From contig JAOUNS010000012.1 in assembly GCA_029880855.1 (NCBI GenBank), positions 89,431 to 153,430 of the forward strand: a stretch of 64,000 bases of DNA. The letters are read 5' to 3'. The DNA comes from Gammaproteobacteria bacterium (GTDB lineage Bacteria > Pseudomonadota > Gammaproteobacteria > UBA6429 > Thiohalophilaceae). The notes under the pieces were generated by a model. It did no database searches. It saw only the letters and a list, made by a program, of their open reading frames with translations, and was not told the origin of the DNA. Position numbers and translations under genes: made by a program. Below, one piece after another: positions 10,273 to 19,132 of the stretch; the stretch's first letter is position 1; every line of letters begins with the position of its first letter.

Positions 10273-12407
10273 GATTTCTTCCCCTTCAGGCCGAATAACG
10301 GGAAACAGACAAACAACAACGGCAGCCATTTGAAAAAGATATCAAACAGCGTGACCATAATAATTAACAGAATCAGTGCACATAATGTCACGATGGGTAT
10401 GGATAAAGAGCAAAACATCCCGAAACTGTTCCCCGGTTTGCCGCAGGGACCGGTTTTGCTTGGCGTCGGCAGATCCTTGTGAAACGGCCAGGGCAATACC
10501 GACAGGACAAGATCACCAAACGTGATTTTTCTGATATTGCGAATCTTGCCGCATAACATATCCGAGATCATGAAGCCGGCATTCTTGTTGTACTTGCGCA
10601 AACCGGCCGGCGAGATATCCAGCGGCATGGGGATACGAATTTGCCGACCCGGCGCATCGGGATCGAAGAACGAGGCCATTTCAAATACCTCGCTCGGTTT
10701 GCTCAACACAGGCGGATTAAAGGGGCCACAATTCGGCCGTTCATAAGCGCATCGAATCACAAACACACCGTCCCGAGTACTCAGATCCATCTCCTTGAAC
10801 GTCAGTAATTCAGGTGCTTCTGTTTTCAGTTCGGTAATGGCCGCCGCCATGAGTTTGGTCAGTGCATCTATTTTGGCATGTGAGATATCCGGTTCTTCAT
10901 CTATCCCGGCCGGGATGGCGAGATTGGGCAGTGGATCCGTCTTTAACGGATCGGCAAACGGGAACAGGAATGCCGGCCATGTTGTTTTTACATCGCCGGC
11001 AGATCGGTCATAGGGGATATCATTATTTTCCAGTTGATCCGCCAGAATTTTTGCTTTCGCTGTATCGTAGGGGCTGCCGCCCTTGACGGCTGCCAGGGCA
11101 GCGATTAACGACGTTTTAAAGTCAGCTTGTGCATAGGCAGTTCCATGCTTGACATTGTTGATGTAACGATTGGGAGTACCGTTGATGAATAAATTATCGG
11201 TGCAGTAACTGCCTGCGTTGATGGTCACCGTTGCCATGGCATCATAAAATTGCTCTTCTGCATCCGTCAGACCGGATTTCAATGCAGGGTTAAACAGGGC
11301 GTGCCAGACTTTCGGCAGATATTTTTCCAGGAAGTCCGCCATGTCCAGCAACAGATACCAGGAGATCAGCTGGATCTTGCCCCGTTCCTCACTGATGACG
11401 TTATTGGCGTTTAGTGCTGTTTTTCCCTTTTCACCATCATCACCAGGCTGATTCTTGCTCTTGCCTTCCAGTATGCCTTCCCAGACATTGGCGGCCTGCG
11501 AGATCATCGCCTTCCACGGTGCGGCAACCAGTTGCTCAAACAGTGCCTGCACGGCCTCCCGCTTGCTTGAGGTAATGGCATCCGGCGAGGATACACCACC
11601 ATCCTCTGCAGCATCCTCCGCAGAGGAATATAATTGCGCCCCCAGATAGGCTTCACGTTTGGCAACCGGAATAAATCCGGCAACCAGTTTACGATTGCGA
11701 CCGTTCAACTCATCAAAGCCGATACTGAACATGGGCAAGCGTTCTTCGTCCGGCATGAGTTGCTCAACATCATATAACTCATCCTGACTGACGTTGCGCC
11801 ACTGCAGTCCGTTATCTGTCTGGACAAAGGCGTACTCATCACACAGCTCGGGTGTACAGGCTTCCAGTTTGGTTGTTGCATCGCGCGGCACCAGTCGGCG
11901 CAGGACAAAACTGACTTTCTCCTGGTTGCCGGTATTGATAATTCGATCCGGCAGGCCGCGTTTGCGACAAACCAGCGATGCTGTGACCAGATAATAACGT
12001 TGATGGGCCGGTTGATAGAGTTTTAACAATTTGTCGGGAATCAGGTCGGAGACGGGAATCTCCACGCTTGCGTTGCCGGGTTTGGATTTTTGCTGCGATT
12101 CCAGGCGGCGCCTTTGCTGCTTTTTAAATGTGGAGCGTGGTTCAATGGGTGACAGACGGGCGGCGGTTTTCGGCTCCGGCATCGGTTCACGCCAGGTTTC
12201 GGGCCTGACTTTCCATTCAATGAGTCGATCCGGGTAATAGGCCATCAGTGACAACATATCATCCATGAAGTTATCCTTGTTGAAACGCAGGATGGTCGGC
12301 CTGACAAAAAGATCCCGGCTGTCCTTATTCGCCAGATCACCGATCTTGTCCCAGACAGGCGAAGGAGACAGCCATTTGATATCGTGTTTTGCGATTGCGA
12401 CTACCAT
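10269..12407 (-). CDS. eCIS-linked protein with C-terminal membrane segment
   Basis: 712 residues between the spike and gp25 genes, overlapping both. The first 650 residues are soluble, charged and partly helical, with a lysine/arginine-rich stretch near residues 90-115 (FKKQQRRRLESQQKSKPGN). The last 50 residues contain one long or two short hydrophobic helices (IPIVTLCALILLIIMV, then WLPLLFVCFPLF) and finish with GLKGKKS. I do not recognise the family. The tail suggests anchoring of the particle or an assembly intermediate to a membrane, or alternatively a chaperoned hydrophobic cargo. The topology is read by eye and the anchoring role is inference. Confidence 0.65.
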   Translation of the reverse strand: MVVAIAKHDIKWLSPSPVWDKIGDLANKDSRDLFVRPTILRFNKDNFMDDMLSLMAYYPDRLIEWKVRPETWREPMPEPKTAARLSPIEPRSTFKKQQRRRLESQQKSKPGNASVEIPVSDLIPDKLLKLYQPAHQRYYLVTASLVCRKRGLPDRIINTGNQEKVSFVLRRLVPRDATTKLEACTPELCDEYAFVQTDNGLQWRNVSQDELYDVEQLMPDEERLPMFSIGFDELNGRNRKLVAGFIPVAKREAYLGAQLYSSAEDAAEDGGVSSPDAITSSKREAVQALFEQLVAAPWKAMISQAANVWEGILEGKSKNQPGDDGEKGKTALNANNVISEERGKIQLISWYLLLDMADFLEKYLPKVWHALFNPALKSGLTDAEEQFYDAMATVTINAGSYCTDNLFINGTPNRYINNVKHGTAYAQADFKTSLIAALAAVKGGSPYDTAKAKILADQLENNDIPYDRSAGDVKTTWPAFLFPFADPLKTDPLPNLAIPAGIDEEPDISHAKIDALTKLMAAAITELKTEAPELLTFKEMDLSTRDGVFVIRCAYERPNCGPFNPPVLSKPSEVFEMASFFDPDAPGRQIRIPMPLDISPAGLRKYNKNAGFMISDMLCGKIRNIRKITFGDLVLSVLPWPFHKDLPTPSKTGPCGKPGNSFGMFCSLSIPIVTLCALILLIIMVTLFDIFFKWLPLLFVCFPLFGLKGKKS

Positions 12408-13120
12408 ATATTTCCCGCTCCCGGTGTGTAGGATGCGCCGATAATGCTGCTGGATATCACGGTCTGAGCCTGCACCACGCCGCTGAACACGGCCATGGGA
12501 GTATCCACCGACACCATTGCCGCACTGATCTGTACCATTGAACCGTTGACTGTCACGTTGGCCGAGGTGTTAATGGTGATACCACTGGGTTCCAGCTTTA
12601 CCGATTCAGATGACCCGTCCTTGATTTCGACACTGCGTGCGCTGTCATCGATCACCACATGTTGTCCTGCCGGTGTTTCGAGGGTCAGTTTTTCCTGCCC
12701 GTCGCTGTCATCCATGGTGATGACAATACCGTTTCTGGAACGAATGGTTTTAAGATTGTTTTCACCCGCACCATCCATCTCCTCCGGCGGATTGTCCTGA
12801 CCATTCCAAAGCGAACCGATCACATAGGGACGGCGCGTGTCACCCGCCTCAAAGCAAACCAGCACCTCATCATCCACATCCGGAATAAACCAACTGCCGC
12901 GATCACCACCCGCCATCATGGTGGCCAGTCTGGCCCAGACTTCATAGACACCTTCCTTGTTATCCGGTGTCCATGGCAGACGGACTTTCACGCGCCCCTG
13001 ACCGGCCGGGTCCTTGATATCAGCCACCATGGCGGTATAAACACCGTAGAAACGTCCACCGTAACCGCGCGTCAAACGCGGGTCGAGAAACTCACTCTGT
13101 TTTACGAGATCCAGCATCAA
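12401..13120 (-). CDS. Spike protein, gpV/VgrG C-terminal-like
   Basis: 239 residues. The N-terminal OB fold is seen in YGVYTAMVADIKDPAGQGRV, KVRLPWTPD and the acidic WFIPDVDDEVLVCFEAGD region, typical of gpV and gp5/VgrG spikes. The C-terminal part is a repetitive beta-strand needle (ITMDDSDGQEKLTLETPAGQ onward). It overlaps the hub gene by four bases. In PVC the hub and spike are one polypeptide (Pvc8); here they are two genes, as in many other eCIS clusters. It ends in GAGNIW with no cytotoxic extension, so any cargo is separate. Confidence 0.9.
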   Translation of the reverse strand: MMLDLVKQSEFLDPRLTRGYGGRFYGVYTAMVADIKDPAGQGRVKVRLPWTPDNKEGVYEVWARLATMMAGGDRGSWFIPDVDDEVLVCFEAGDTRRPYVIGSLWNGQDNPPEEMDGAGENNLKTIRSRNGIVITMDDSDGQEKLTLETPAGQHVVIDDSARSVEIKDGSSESVKLEPSGITINTSANVTVNGSMVQISAAMVSVDTPMAVFSGVVQAQTVISSSIIGASYTPGAGNIW

Positions 13121-14202
13121 TTTGCTCCCAGTCCTGGTCGTTCCACCTGGAAAAATGTCCGATAACCTTTTTCCTGATCAAAGATATGCGTCACTTCAGT
13201 CACGTAATATGACCCGCTGAACAAAGGTCCCAAATCTTCAAGTTGCAAATGTGTACCGGCACGGATAAGACCATTGCCTTCCGCGATGCCCTGCCCGGTG
13301 AGAAAACGCCGGGCGATACGCCGATAACCTGCCTCGGCGGCATGTTGCGCCTCGATGGCGGAAGATGAAATCTGATGTACTACGCTGTCCTTGCGTTCAC
13401 CAAACACGTCGTTTAACAATTGACCGCCACTGCTGCCGCCGTTAAGTTCGTTTTGCAGTATGCTGCTGTCCGCGCTGTGGGAGATGGCCTCTTTGCGTTC
13501 CACATCCCAGCCATTCACCACCAGACTGGTACGTTGTTGTGCGAGATCCGCGGTAACTGAAAATTCAAACAGCGCCTGTCCGAATGTGAGCGTCACTTCG
13601 TCACGTCTGCGCCGTGTGCGCTGCTGTGCATGCAAGACACCGTCCTGTATCCATATCTCGGCATCCACGTCCCTGGCGCACTGACGAATAAAGGCCAGGT
13701 CGCTTTGATTTACCTGGGTCAATACCGGATACTGTGGACCGGAAACATCCACCTCCGCATCCAAACCGTGTTCATTGGCAATGGTTGAGATAATGTCACT
13801 GACACTGTTGTTGTCGAAACTCCGGCTGCGGCGCACCATACGCAGGTCCTGCAGATTATCTTCCGCCAGGATCAATAACTCGGCCGGACTCTGTTGCGGG
13901 AAACGCCCTTCCAGCGCCGTAATACGTCCGTTAAATATCTCCATGGGGCTGTTCTCATCGCCCACATCAATGGATAACCTGCGACCGAAATTAAACACGT
14001 TTCTGTCAAAATACAAAAAACCGGCGGTCCCGTCCGTGGTCCCCCAGTTACCGAAGGTGGCTTCGCAACAATACAAACCCTCGGTATCTTCATTGATGAC
14101 CATGGATAACAAACCCTGAGCCAGCGCCGGATCAACATCACCGTCCAGCGCCACATGAGGCCTGGGAGTATTAAAGGCATTGTTAAGCGCTGCTTGAGTC
14201 AT
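13117..14202 (-). CDS. Hub protein, phage late control D (gp27-like)
   Basis: 361 residues from the ATG at 14202 (MTQAALNNAFNTPRP), with AGGA eight bases before it; the longer frame to 14262 would overlap the DUF5908 gene. Family marks are the LSIDVGDENSPMEIFNGRIT segment, LLILAEDNLQDLRMVRRSRS, and QSDLAFIRQCARDVDAEIW in the centre. The protein forms the trimeric hub on which the spike sits. It is the N-terminal half of Pvc8 as a separate gene. Confidence 0.9.
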   Translation of the reverse strand: MTQAALNNAFNTPRPHVALDGDVDPALAQGLLSMVINEDTEGLYCCEATFGNWGTTDGTAGFLYFDRNVFNFGRRLSIDVGDENSPMEIFNGRITALEGRFPQQSPAELLILAEDNLQDLRMVRRSRSFDNNSVSDIISTIANEHGLDAEVDVSGPQYPVLTQVNQSDLAFIRQCARDVDAEIWIQDGVLHAQQRTRRRRDEVTLTFGQALFEFSVTADLAQQRTSLVVNGWDVERKEAISHSADSSILQNELNGGSSGGQLLNDVFGERKDSVVHQISSSAIEAQHAAEAGYRRIARRFLTGQGIAEGNGLIRAGTHLQLEDLGPLFSGSYYVTEVTHIFDQEKGYRTFFQVERPGLGAN

Positions 14203-14210
14203 CGTTGTTC

Positions 14211-14393
14211 CTAGTCCGCCCTGACACGCGCCAAACGCTGGTAACGCATACGCATGACACAATCGATATCGAGTGGAGACATGGCCCTTTCATTGGTATT
14301 GCCGGTCTGTTCCGCCGCTGCATTGGTCCCCTCACCCGGCGGTGACTCCGGTGTTTCGGTGACCACTTCCATTTCATTGATAATGACAGCCAT
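14211..14393 (-). CDS. DUF5908-type small eCIS protein (Pvc6-like)
   Basis: 60 residues (MAVIINEMEVVTETP to RVRAD). The opening short beta strand with alternating Ile/Val and a downstream acidic linker is typical of the tiny DUF5908 proteins between the LysM-type protein and the hub in eCIS loci. Its function in particles is not established. It lies 17 bases after the previous gene and its TAG stop is eight bases before the hub ATG. Confidence 0.7.
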   Translation of the reverse strand: MAVIINEMEVVTETPESPPGEGTNAAAEQTGNTNERAMSPLDIDCVMRMRYQRLARVRAD

Positions 14394-14410
14394 ACTGTTT
14401 TACCTTTTCG

Positions 14411-15112
14411 TTATGCCGGTGTACTCGGCAGTGTTGCCCCCTGCCGCATGCGCAGGGGATCTTCCACGTTGTTGGCCAACGCCCGCGGTTGCCAGTTTTC
14501 CGGATGTCCTTCACGGGCTGACATTTCCTGTAAACTCTCGCCGTTGCGGGCCTGTTGTTGCGGTTGCGTACCTACCGCACTCTTGTTTGTCGCGGCCTTG
14601 GCGTTTTCAAGGCTGGCAAATTTTATGTCCACATCCTGTTTTGTCATGCTGACCGAAACACTGGCACGCAACGGGACACCCTTGTCGGAAAAAAACTCCA
14701 GATTTTCGTTGATAGACTCGACCACACCTTCAAACAGGAAGCTGCCCCACTGGAAACGGCAACCGGGCGGTATGTATTTGGTCTTGTCACCTTTGCCTGT
14801 CGTGCCTTTTGTGCGCATGAACTTAACCACTTTTTCGGTCAGTTTACGCACATCACCTTCCGCATCAGTCCCGGAGTAAACGGACACATCAAACCACATT
14901 TCGAATGACAGCTTGGTGGTGCCTTTACTGGCAAACTGCAACGCGGAACCACCCTTGTTGTTATCGCCGGCAATCTGGTTCGAGAATGCCACCTTCAGAC
15001 TCTCCGGGTTAAACTGCACGGGTACCCTGGCGTGCTCTTTTTTTACATTCCCGTGCTTGTCCCATTCGATCTCCTGCAGGAAGGCTTTCGTGACTGGTAC
15101 CGGTATGGACAT
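14411..15112 (-). CDS. CIS tube-initiator protein (Pvc7-like, LysM-type)
   Basis: 233 residues. The N-terminal domain has VPVQFNPESLKVAFSNQI and SFEMWFDVS, the signature of the contractile injection system tube protein N-terminal family, and the C-terminus has the short LysM-like segment GESLQEMSAREGHPENWQPR followed by an RQGATL motif. In particles this protein links the first tube ring to the hub. It starts 16 bases after tube 2. Confidence 0.88.
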   Translation of the reverse strand: MSIPVPVTKAFLQEIEWDKHGNVKKEHARVPVQFNPESLKVAFSNQIAGDNNKGGSALQFASKGTTKLSFEMWFDVSVYSGTDAEGDVRKLTEKVVKFMRTKGTTGKGDKTKYIPPGCRFQWGSFLFEGVVESINENLEFFSDKGVPLRASVSVSMTKQDVDIKFASLENAKAATNKSAVGTQPQQQARNGESLQEMSAREGHPENWQPRALANNVEDPLRMRQGATLPSTPA

Positions 15113-15128
15113 GTATTACTCCTGTTGG

Positions 15129-15620
15129 CTAGACATTCATAAACGTTACTGATTCATAGGCGATCTGCATTTCCTCGATTGCAACCTGCCCCTCCTTGGC
15201 ATTTAATGCCGGCGCCTTGAGTTTTACCGGCATACACTTGATCAGTTTGAACTTTGCGCTGACTTCCTTTTTATCCATCCTGACGGATGAGTACATGATG
15301 ACTTCTCCATTCAGTCTCAAACCCGGGTTTTTCTGCACCTCTTCAAACCAGCGCCACAAATCATAGGCACCTTTATTTCGGCGTTTCGTCATACCACGCT
15401 TCAGGGACAACTGCCCGTAACTGGTTGGTCCGGCTAAATGCACCTGTTGACCGTTATTGCCTCCTTCGCGGATTGTTTTCGGCTCGATAGACATTTCAAG
15501 ACCATCACACTCGGAAAACTCCGCTTCACAAACAGGTGTTTCTTTATCATCCGGATTGATAAAAATCACCTCGAAATTAAAGGTGGTAAACGGTCGGAGT
15601 ACTGTATTATCCTCGGCCAT
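15129..15620 (-). CDS. Tail tube protein 2
   Basis: 163 residues, T4 gp19-like fold. It shares the tube pattern with the second tube gene of this cluster: an N-terminal FNFEVIF strand, CEAEFSECDGLEMSIEPKTI, then SLKRGMTKRRNKGAYDLWRW and a C-terminal IEEMQIAYESVTFM. Its stop codon TAG/ATG arrangement places it directly against sheath 2. In eCIS the two tube paralogues form either the shaft or the terminal ring near the baseplate; this copy is next to the initiator gene and so is probably the baseplate-proximal ring. Confidence 0.9.
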   Translation of the reverse strand: MAEDNTVLRPFTTFNFEVIFINPDDKETPVCEAEFSECDGLEMSIEPKTIREGGNNGQQVHLAGPTSYGQLSLKRGMTKRRNKGAYDLWRWFEEVQKNPGLRLNGEVIMYSSVRMDKKEVSAKFKLIKCMPVKLKAPALNAKEGQVAIEEMQIAYESVTFMNV

Positions 15621-18587
15621 CTAAAACTCCTGTATCACCAGTTGTCCTGCTCCGGTCTGCATCAACCTGACATTGATATATTTCATGGGTCGGGATGGTG
15701 CGACGTGCAATTCCACCATGAAACGACCCAGTGCCAGAGTGCGTTCATCATTCACCGATTCATCCGTGACTATACGAAAGGCTTCTTCCGCCGATGCACC
15801 CTTGAAAGCACCACGCTGAAACAGATCCAGTAACACACTCTCCCAATGCGACGTAACCCTTCCCCGAAAGAAATCACTATTGGGTTCAAATATATAATCA
15901 CTGCCTTCACGCAAGACGATTCGCCGCAGCAGCGACATCAAGCGTCGGACTGTGACAGCCCGCAACTCTTCGTTGCCACTCAGCGTGTCGTCGCTGATCA
16001 CAACGAAACCGCGTGGTTCCATGTGGATCAGGTTGACCTGCTTTTCCAGCAGGGCAATAGATTCGCTGGTTTCCAGTGTGCGTGACACACCATTTACATC
16101 ATCCAGCACTTCATTGACTGCCGAGATCCATGCACCGCGCCGAATCGACGTGGCTGCCATTTTTCCACACACGCTCCCGTCAGGCGGGATTAGCCGAAAG
16201 TTTTCCATGCCTTTGTTATTATCTGCATCGCGATTCACCGTCGAATTCAACCATGGGTAATACAAGGCGGCATAACTGAGTGAATGTTGCTCCGTCCAAT
16301 TAAGGACCGGCACGTTGACGTCACCACGGCCGAAAGTCGCGCCAATCAGGGTGGCGGTACTGTCAGGTGGTAACAGGGCATCAAGATGAGCGGATACCTC
16401 GTCCGGACGATAATGGGCGGGCATGGACAAAATGGCGAGGGCATCGGCGCGTGCCGCGCAAAACCGCAGCAACGCATAGTGCACGGCCAGCATATCCTGT
16501 GGATCATATTCATCGATCTGATCCAGAGTCAGATTGCTGAAAAACTCTGGGGCAACGACAATAGTATTGGACCATGGTCCACGGGAACCGGCTGACAAGG
16601 CACGCACCCGATAATAGACCACCTCATCATCGAACAACGGCAGATCAACAAAATTATCCGAGCCGGCATAGATCACTACCGCCGAGACAAAATCCGCATC
16701 AGTGGCACGTTGCAGTTCAAATGTTTCCGCCAGGGTATCGACCATGCTGTATCCGTCTTCCGCCCTCCAGCCAAACCGGATCAGCTCACCGGCCGGACTG
16801 AGGTAAGTCATTTCCAGTGCCAGCCCCAGCAAATAGGGTGCAGGTGTCGCGCAATTATAAAAACTCGTTTCCGGTATTCTTGCAACACGGGTGTTGGACC
16901 AGGGGCTGACTCGGCCATACCCTTCAGCACGCACCCTGAAGTAATACAACCGCGGACACTCCTCTGCGAAAAGGAGTTTGATTTCAGATAAGGGTTTATC
17001 CGGCAGGTTTTCGTCGGTATTCAGTTCCAGTCGTGTGGGACGATCCACGGCATGAATCATGCTGTCTGTAAACTCGGGTGACAGGGATTGTTGTATGGTA
17101 TAACGCCGAATATCAGGTACCTCGCTCCAGCTGAGCGTGCGTCTGGTATATTCATCCGGTTCACTGAGCGGATTCAGGTACGGTGCAGCGATACCCTGTT
17201 CAAATTCCGGCGGAAAAAGATCCCAATGACGATGCGTACAATCCGGGACGGCAATCATGGAAACTTCATCAATGGGCAACAGGCTGTGGATACCGATCAG
17301 ATCCTGTTTCTTGATAAAGCGTTTATGTTCGGCCTCTGCCAGTAATGCGGCGGTACCAAACCAGGCAAGGTCTTTATCAAGAAACAGATCTGCATTAAAG
17401 GCATCCAGACCATCACGTGGGTTGGCCGGCAAGCTGGTGTCACCTGCAGCGGACTCCGCACGATGAATATCGCTGTACCCCAACATGCTCAGTGGTAACC
17501 AAACATGATCCACTGCATCCTGCAAGGTTGGATCGGCGGCCAGTGGGAAACGGGGATGACTCAGTTCCGCGAGAAACGCCGGCAAGCCGGGCGCCAGATT
17601 CACCGGGGCTGTCATCAGCAACTCACCGTACAACTGTTTGTCATTCGGCAGGTTTATCCAGCAACGGGGGTGACGTCGATCAAATGCCAGATTCGTCAAG
17701 TGGGCAATGAGCGCATCCCCTTCCCAAACCAGTAAATCAAAACGTAATCGTCTGATAACCGGTACCTGGACAGGGCTCTGATCAACCAGCAAATCATATT
17801 GCAGTTTACCGTCCGCTTCGTCTAACAGGTTGCGCACCAACGGTGTGTCACCCGCTGGTGCCGGTGAGCCCATAAAAGGCGAATCTGAAAAGACCTCTTC
17901 ATACCAATAGCCTGTGCGGGCTTTCAATGCAGTGCCCTGTACCGTTGATTGCAAATCATCGACGAAGAGGTAGAGCCCGAGTCCGGTATCACCAAAACGC
18001 AGCTCTATCAGATCACCCATGACAAGGTCTGCCGGTGCGGACTTGATATGCAGGGTATAACCACTGTCCATTGCAAAAAAGGTGGTCGGTGGAGAGGCAA
18101 GCTCAACCGCCTGATTCACCCCCAGACTGTGCACCAGCAAACGTGTGCCCACCTTCAGGTTATCCGCCCAACTACCGGGGGAACGCGCATGGATCACCGC
18201 CGATCCACTAGCGATACCGGTTAACTCGATCAGGCCGGGCAGATTGAAGTGTTGAGTGACAGCACCTTTTGCTGTATCCGGCTCATAAGCCTTTGCCACC
18301 CGAACAATCCAGCAACGTCTGCCACCGCTGCGGAAAAAGGCTTCCACCGATGCACCCAGCAAACTGTACTGCATCTTTTTTTGCTCAGCATCCCAAGCCA
18401 GCGGTACATCACCACCGAAGATTTCCCGGTACTGCGACACATCTTCCACGGCGACCGGAGTGTGCAGTGGTCCCTTCTCACTAAAACCGACAAAAGCGGT
18501 CACATCCATCCGTGGCAACGCATCACTGACCCGCGGAGATTCGCTGTGGAAGATAACGCCCGGTAATCTGGCGACTGATCCGCGCAT
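15621..18587 (-). CDS. Tail sheath protein 2 with fibronectin-III-like insertions
   Basis: 988 residues from the ATG at 18587 (MRGSVARLPGVIFHSESP); the frame extends to 18686 but that part overlaps the tube 1 gene. Sheath marks are VTAFVGFSEKGPLHTPV near the start, AYYPWLNSTVN-like ALYYPWLNS, CGKMAATSIRRGAWISAVNE, and a C-terminal ERTLALGRFMVELHVAPSRP. Between roughly residues 500 and 720 it carries two FN3-like units with LYYFRVRAEGYGRVSPWSNT and VYYRVRALSAGSRGPWSNTI. That makes it about 350 residues longer than sheath 1. FN3 units would face outward on the assembled particle. Confidence 0.9.
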   Translation of the reverse strand: MRGSVARLPGVIFHSESPRVSDALPRMDVTAFVGFSEKGPLHTPVAVEDVSQYREIFGGDVPLAWDAEQKKMQYSLLGASVEAFFRSGGRRCWIVRVAKAYEPDTAKGAVTQHFNLPGLIELTGIASGSAVIHARSPGSWADNLKVGTRLLVHSLGVNQAVELASPPTTFFAMDSGYTLHIKSAPADLVMGDLIELRFGDTGLGLYLFVDDLQSTVQGTALKARTGYWYEEVFSDSPFMGSPAPAGDTPLVRNLLDEADGKLQYDLLVDQSPVQVPVIRRLRFDLLVWEGDALIAHLTNLAFDRRHPRCWINLPNDKQLYGELLMTAPVNLAPGLPAFLAELSHPRFPLAADPTLQDAVDHVWLPLSMLGYSDIHRAESAAGDTSLPANPRDGLDAFNADLFLDKDLAWFGTAALLAEAEHKRFIKKQDLIGIHSLLPIDEVSMIAVPDCTHRHWDLFPPEFEQGIAAPYLNPLSEPDEYTRRTLSWSEVPDIRRYTIQQSLSPEFTDSMIHAVDRPTRLELNTDENLPDKPLSEIKLLFAEECPRLYYFRVRAEGYGRVSPWSNTRVARIPETSFYNCATPAPYLLGLALEMTYLSPAGELIRFGWRAEDGYSMVDTLAETFELQRATDADFVSAVVIYAGSDNFVDLPLFDDEVVYYRVRALSAGSRGPWSNTIVVAPEFFSNLTLDQIDEYDPQDMLAVHYALLRFCAARADALAILSMPAHYRPDEVSAHLDALLPPDSTATLIGATFGRGDVNVPVLNWTEQHSLSYAALYYPWLNSTVNRDADNNKGMENFRLIPPDGSVCGKMAATSIRRGAWISAVNEVLDDVNGVSRTLETSESIALLEKQVNLIHMEPRGFVVISDDTLSGNEELRAVTVRRLMSLLRRIVLREGSDYIFEPNSDFFRGRVTSHWESVLLDLFQRGAFKGASAEEAFRIVTDESVNDERTLALGRFMVELHVAPSRPMKYINVRLMQTGAGQLVIQEF

Positions 18588-18588
18588 A

Positions 18589-19098
18589 TCAGTTTGCTTC
18601 TGTCTTGTTATCATCGCCTGGCAGGAGATCGATACTTTCTGCCGACAAGACCAGCTCTTCGACAGCAATGTCTGTCCCCTTGCCATTCAGGGAGGGCCCG
18701 GTGTATTTCATGGGACGGGCGTTTTTCAATTCCCACTCCTGAGCGACGGTCTCGCGGTCCTCGGCCAACAGGGTGATCCTGACGTTCTTGAGATGATCCT
18801 GGCGACCGTCACGAATTGAATTGAGCCACTTGGCAAGGTCACTCTGACCGATCACACCCCGTTTTAATGTAACGTCCGGTGTCTTCACGGTACCGGTGAT
18901 CTTCATCGGTTCGTTCGATTTATGGTTACCCGCACGATACTCTGCGATAGTGACTTCCACCCCCAGACCGCTGACTTCCTGAAATCCGGCCTGATAGGAT
19001 TTTTTATCCAGCTGCGCACCTTTATTGCCTGCCGCCGGTGACCAACTCACCTGGAAGTTGAATTGGGAATATGGGCGTTCTCTCGCTACACTAGCCAT
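18589..19098 (-). CDS. Tail tube protein 1
   Basis: 169 residues. It has the tube signature FNFQVSW, AGFQEVSGLGVEVTIAEYR, VTLKRGVIGQSDLAKWLNSI and AVEELVLSAESIDLL. It follows sheath 1 by 34 bases, the usual sheath-tube pair order. It is likely the main inner tube subunit, since it pairs with the shorter canonical sheath; that assignment is inference. Confidence 0.92.
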   Translation of the reverse strand: MASVARERPYSQFNFQVSWSPAAGNKGAQLDKKSYQAGFQEVSGLGVEVTIAEYRAGNHKSNEPMKITGTVKTPDVTLKRGVIGQSDLAKWLNSIRDGRQDHLKNVRITLLAEDRETVAQEWELKNARPMKYTGPSLNGKGTDIAVEELVLSAESIDLLPGDDNKTEAN

Positions 19099-19132
19099 AA
19101 CTTAACTCCTTCGGGTTAATTTTGATTGGATA

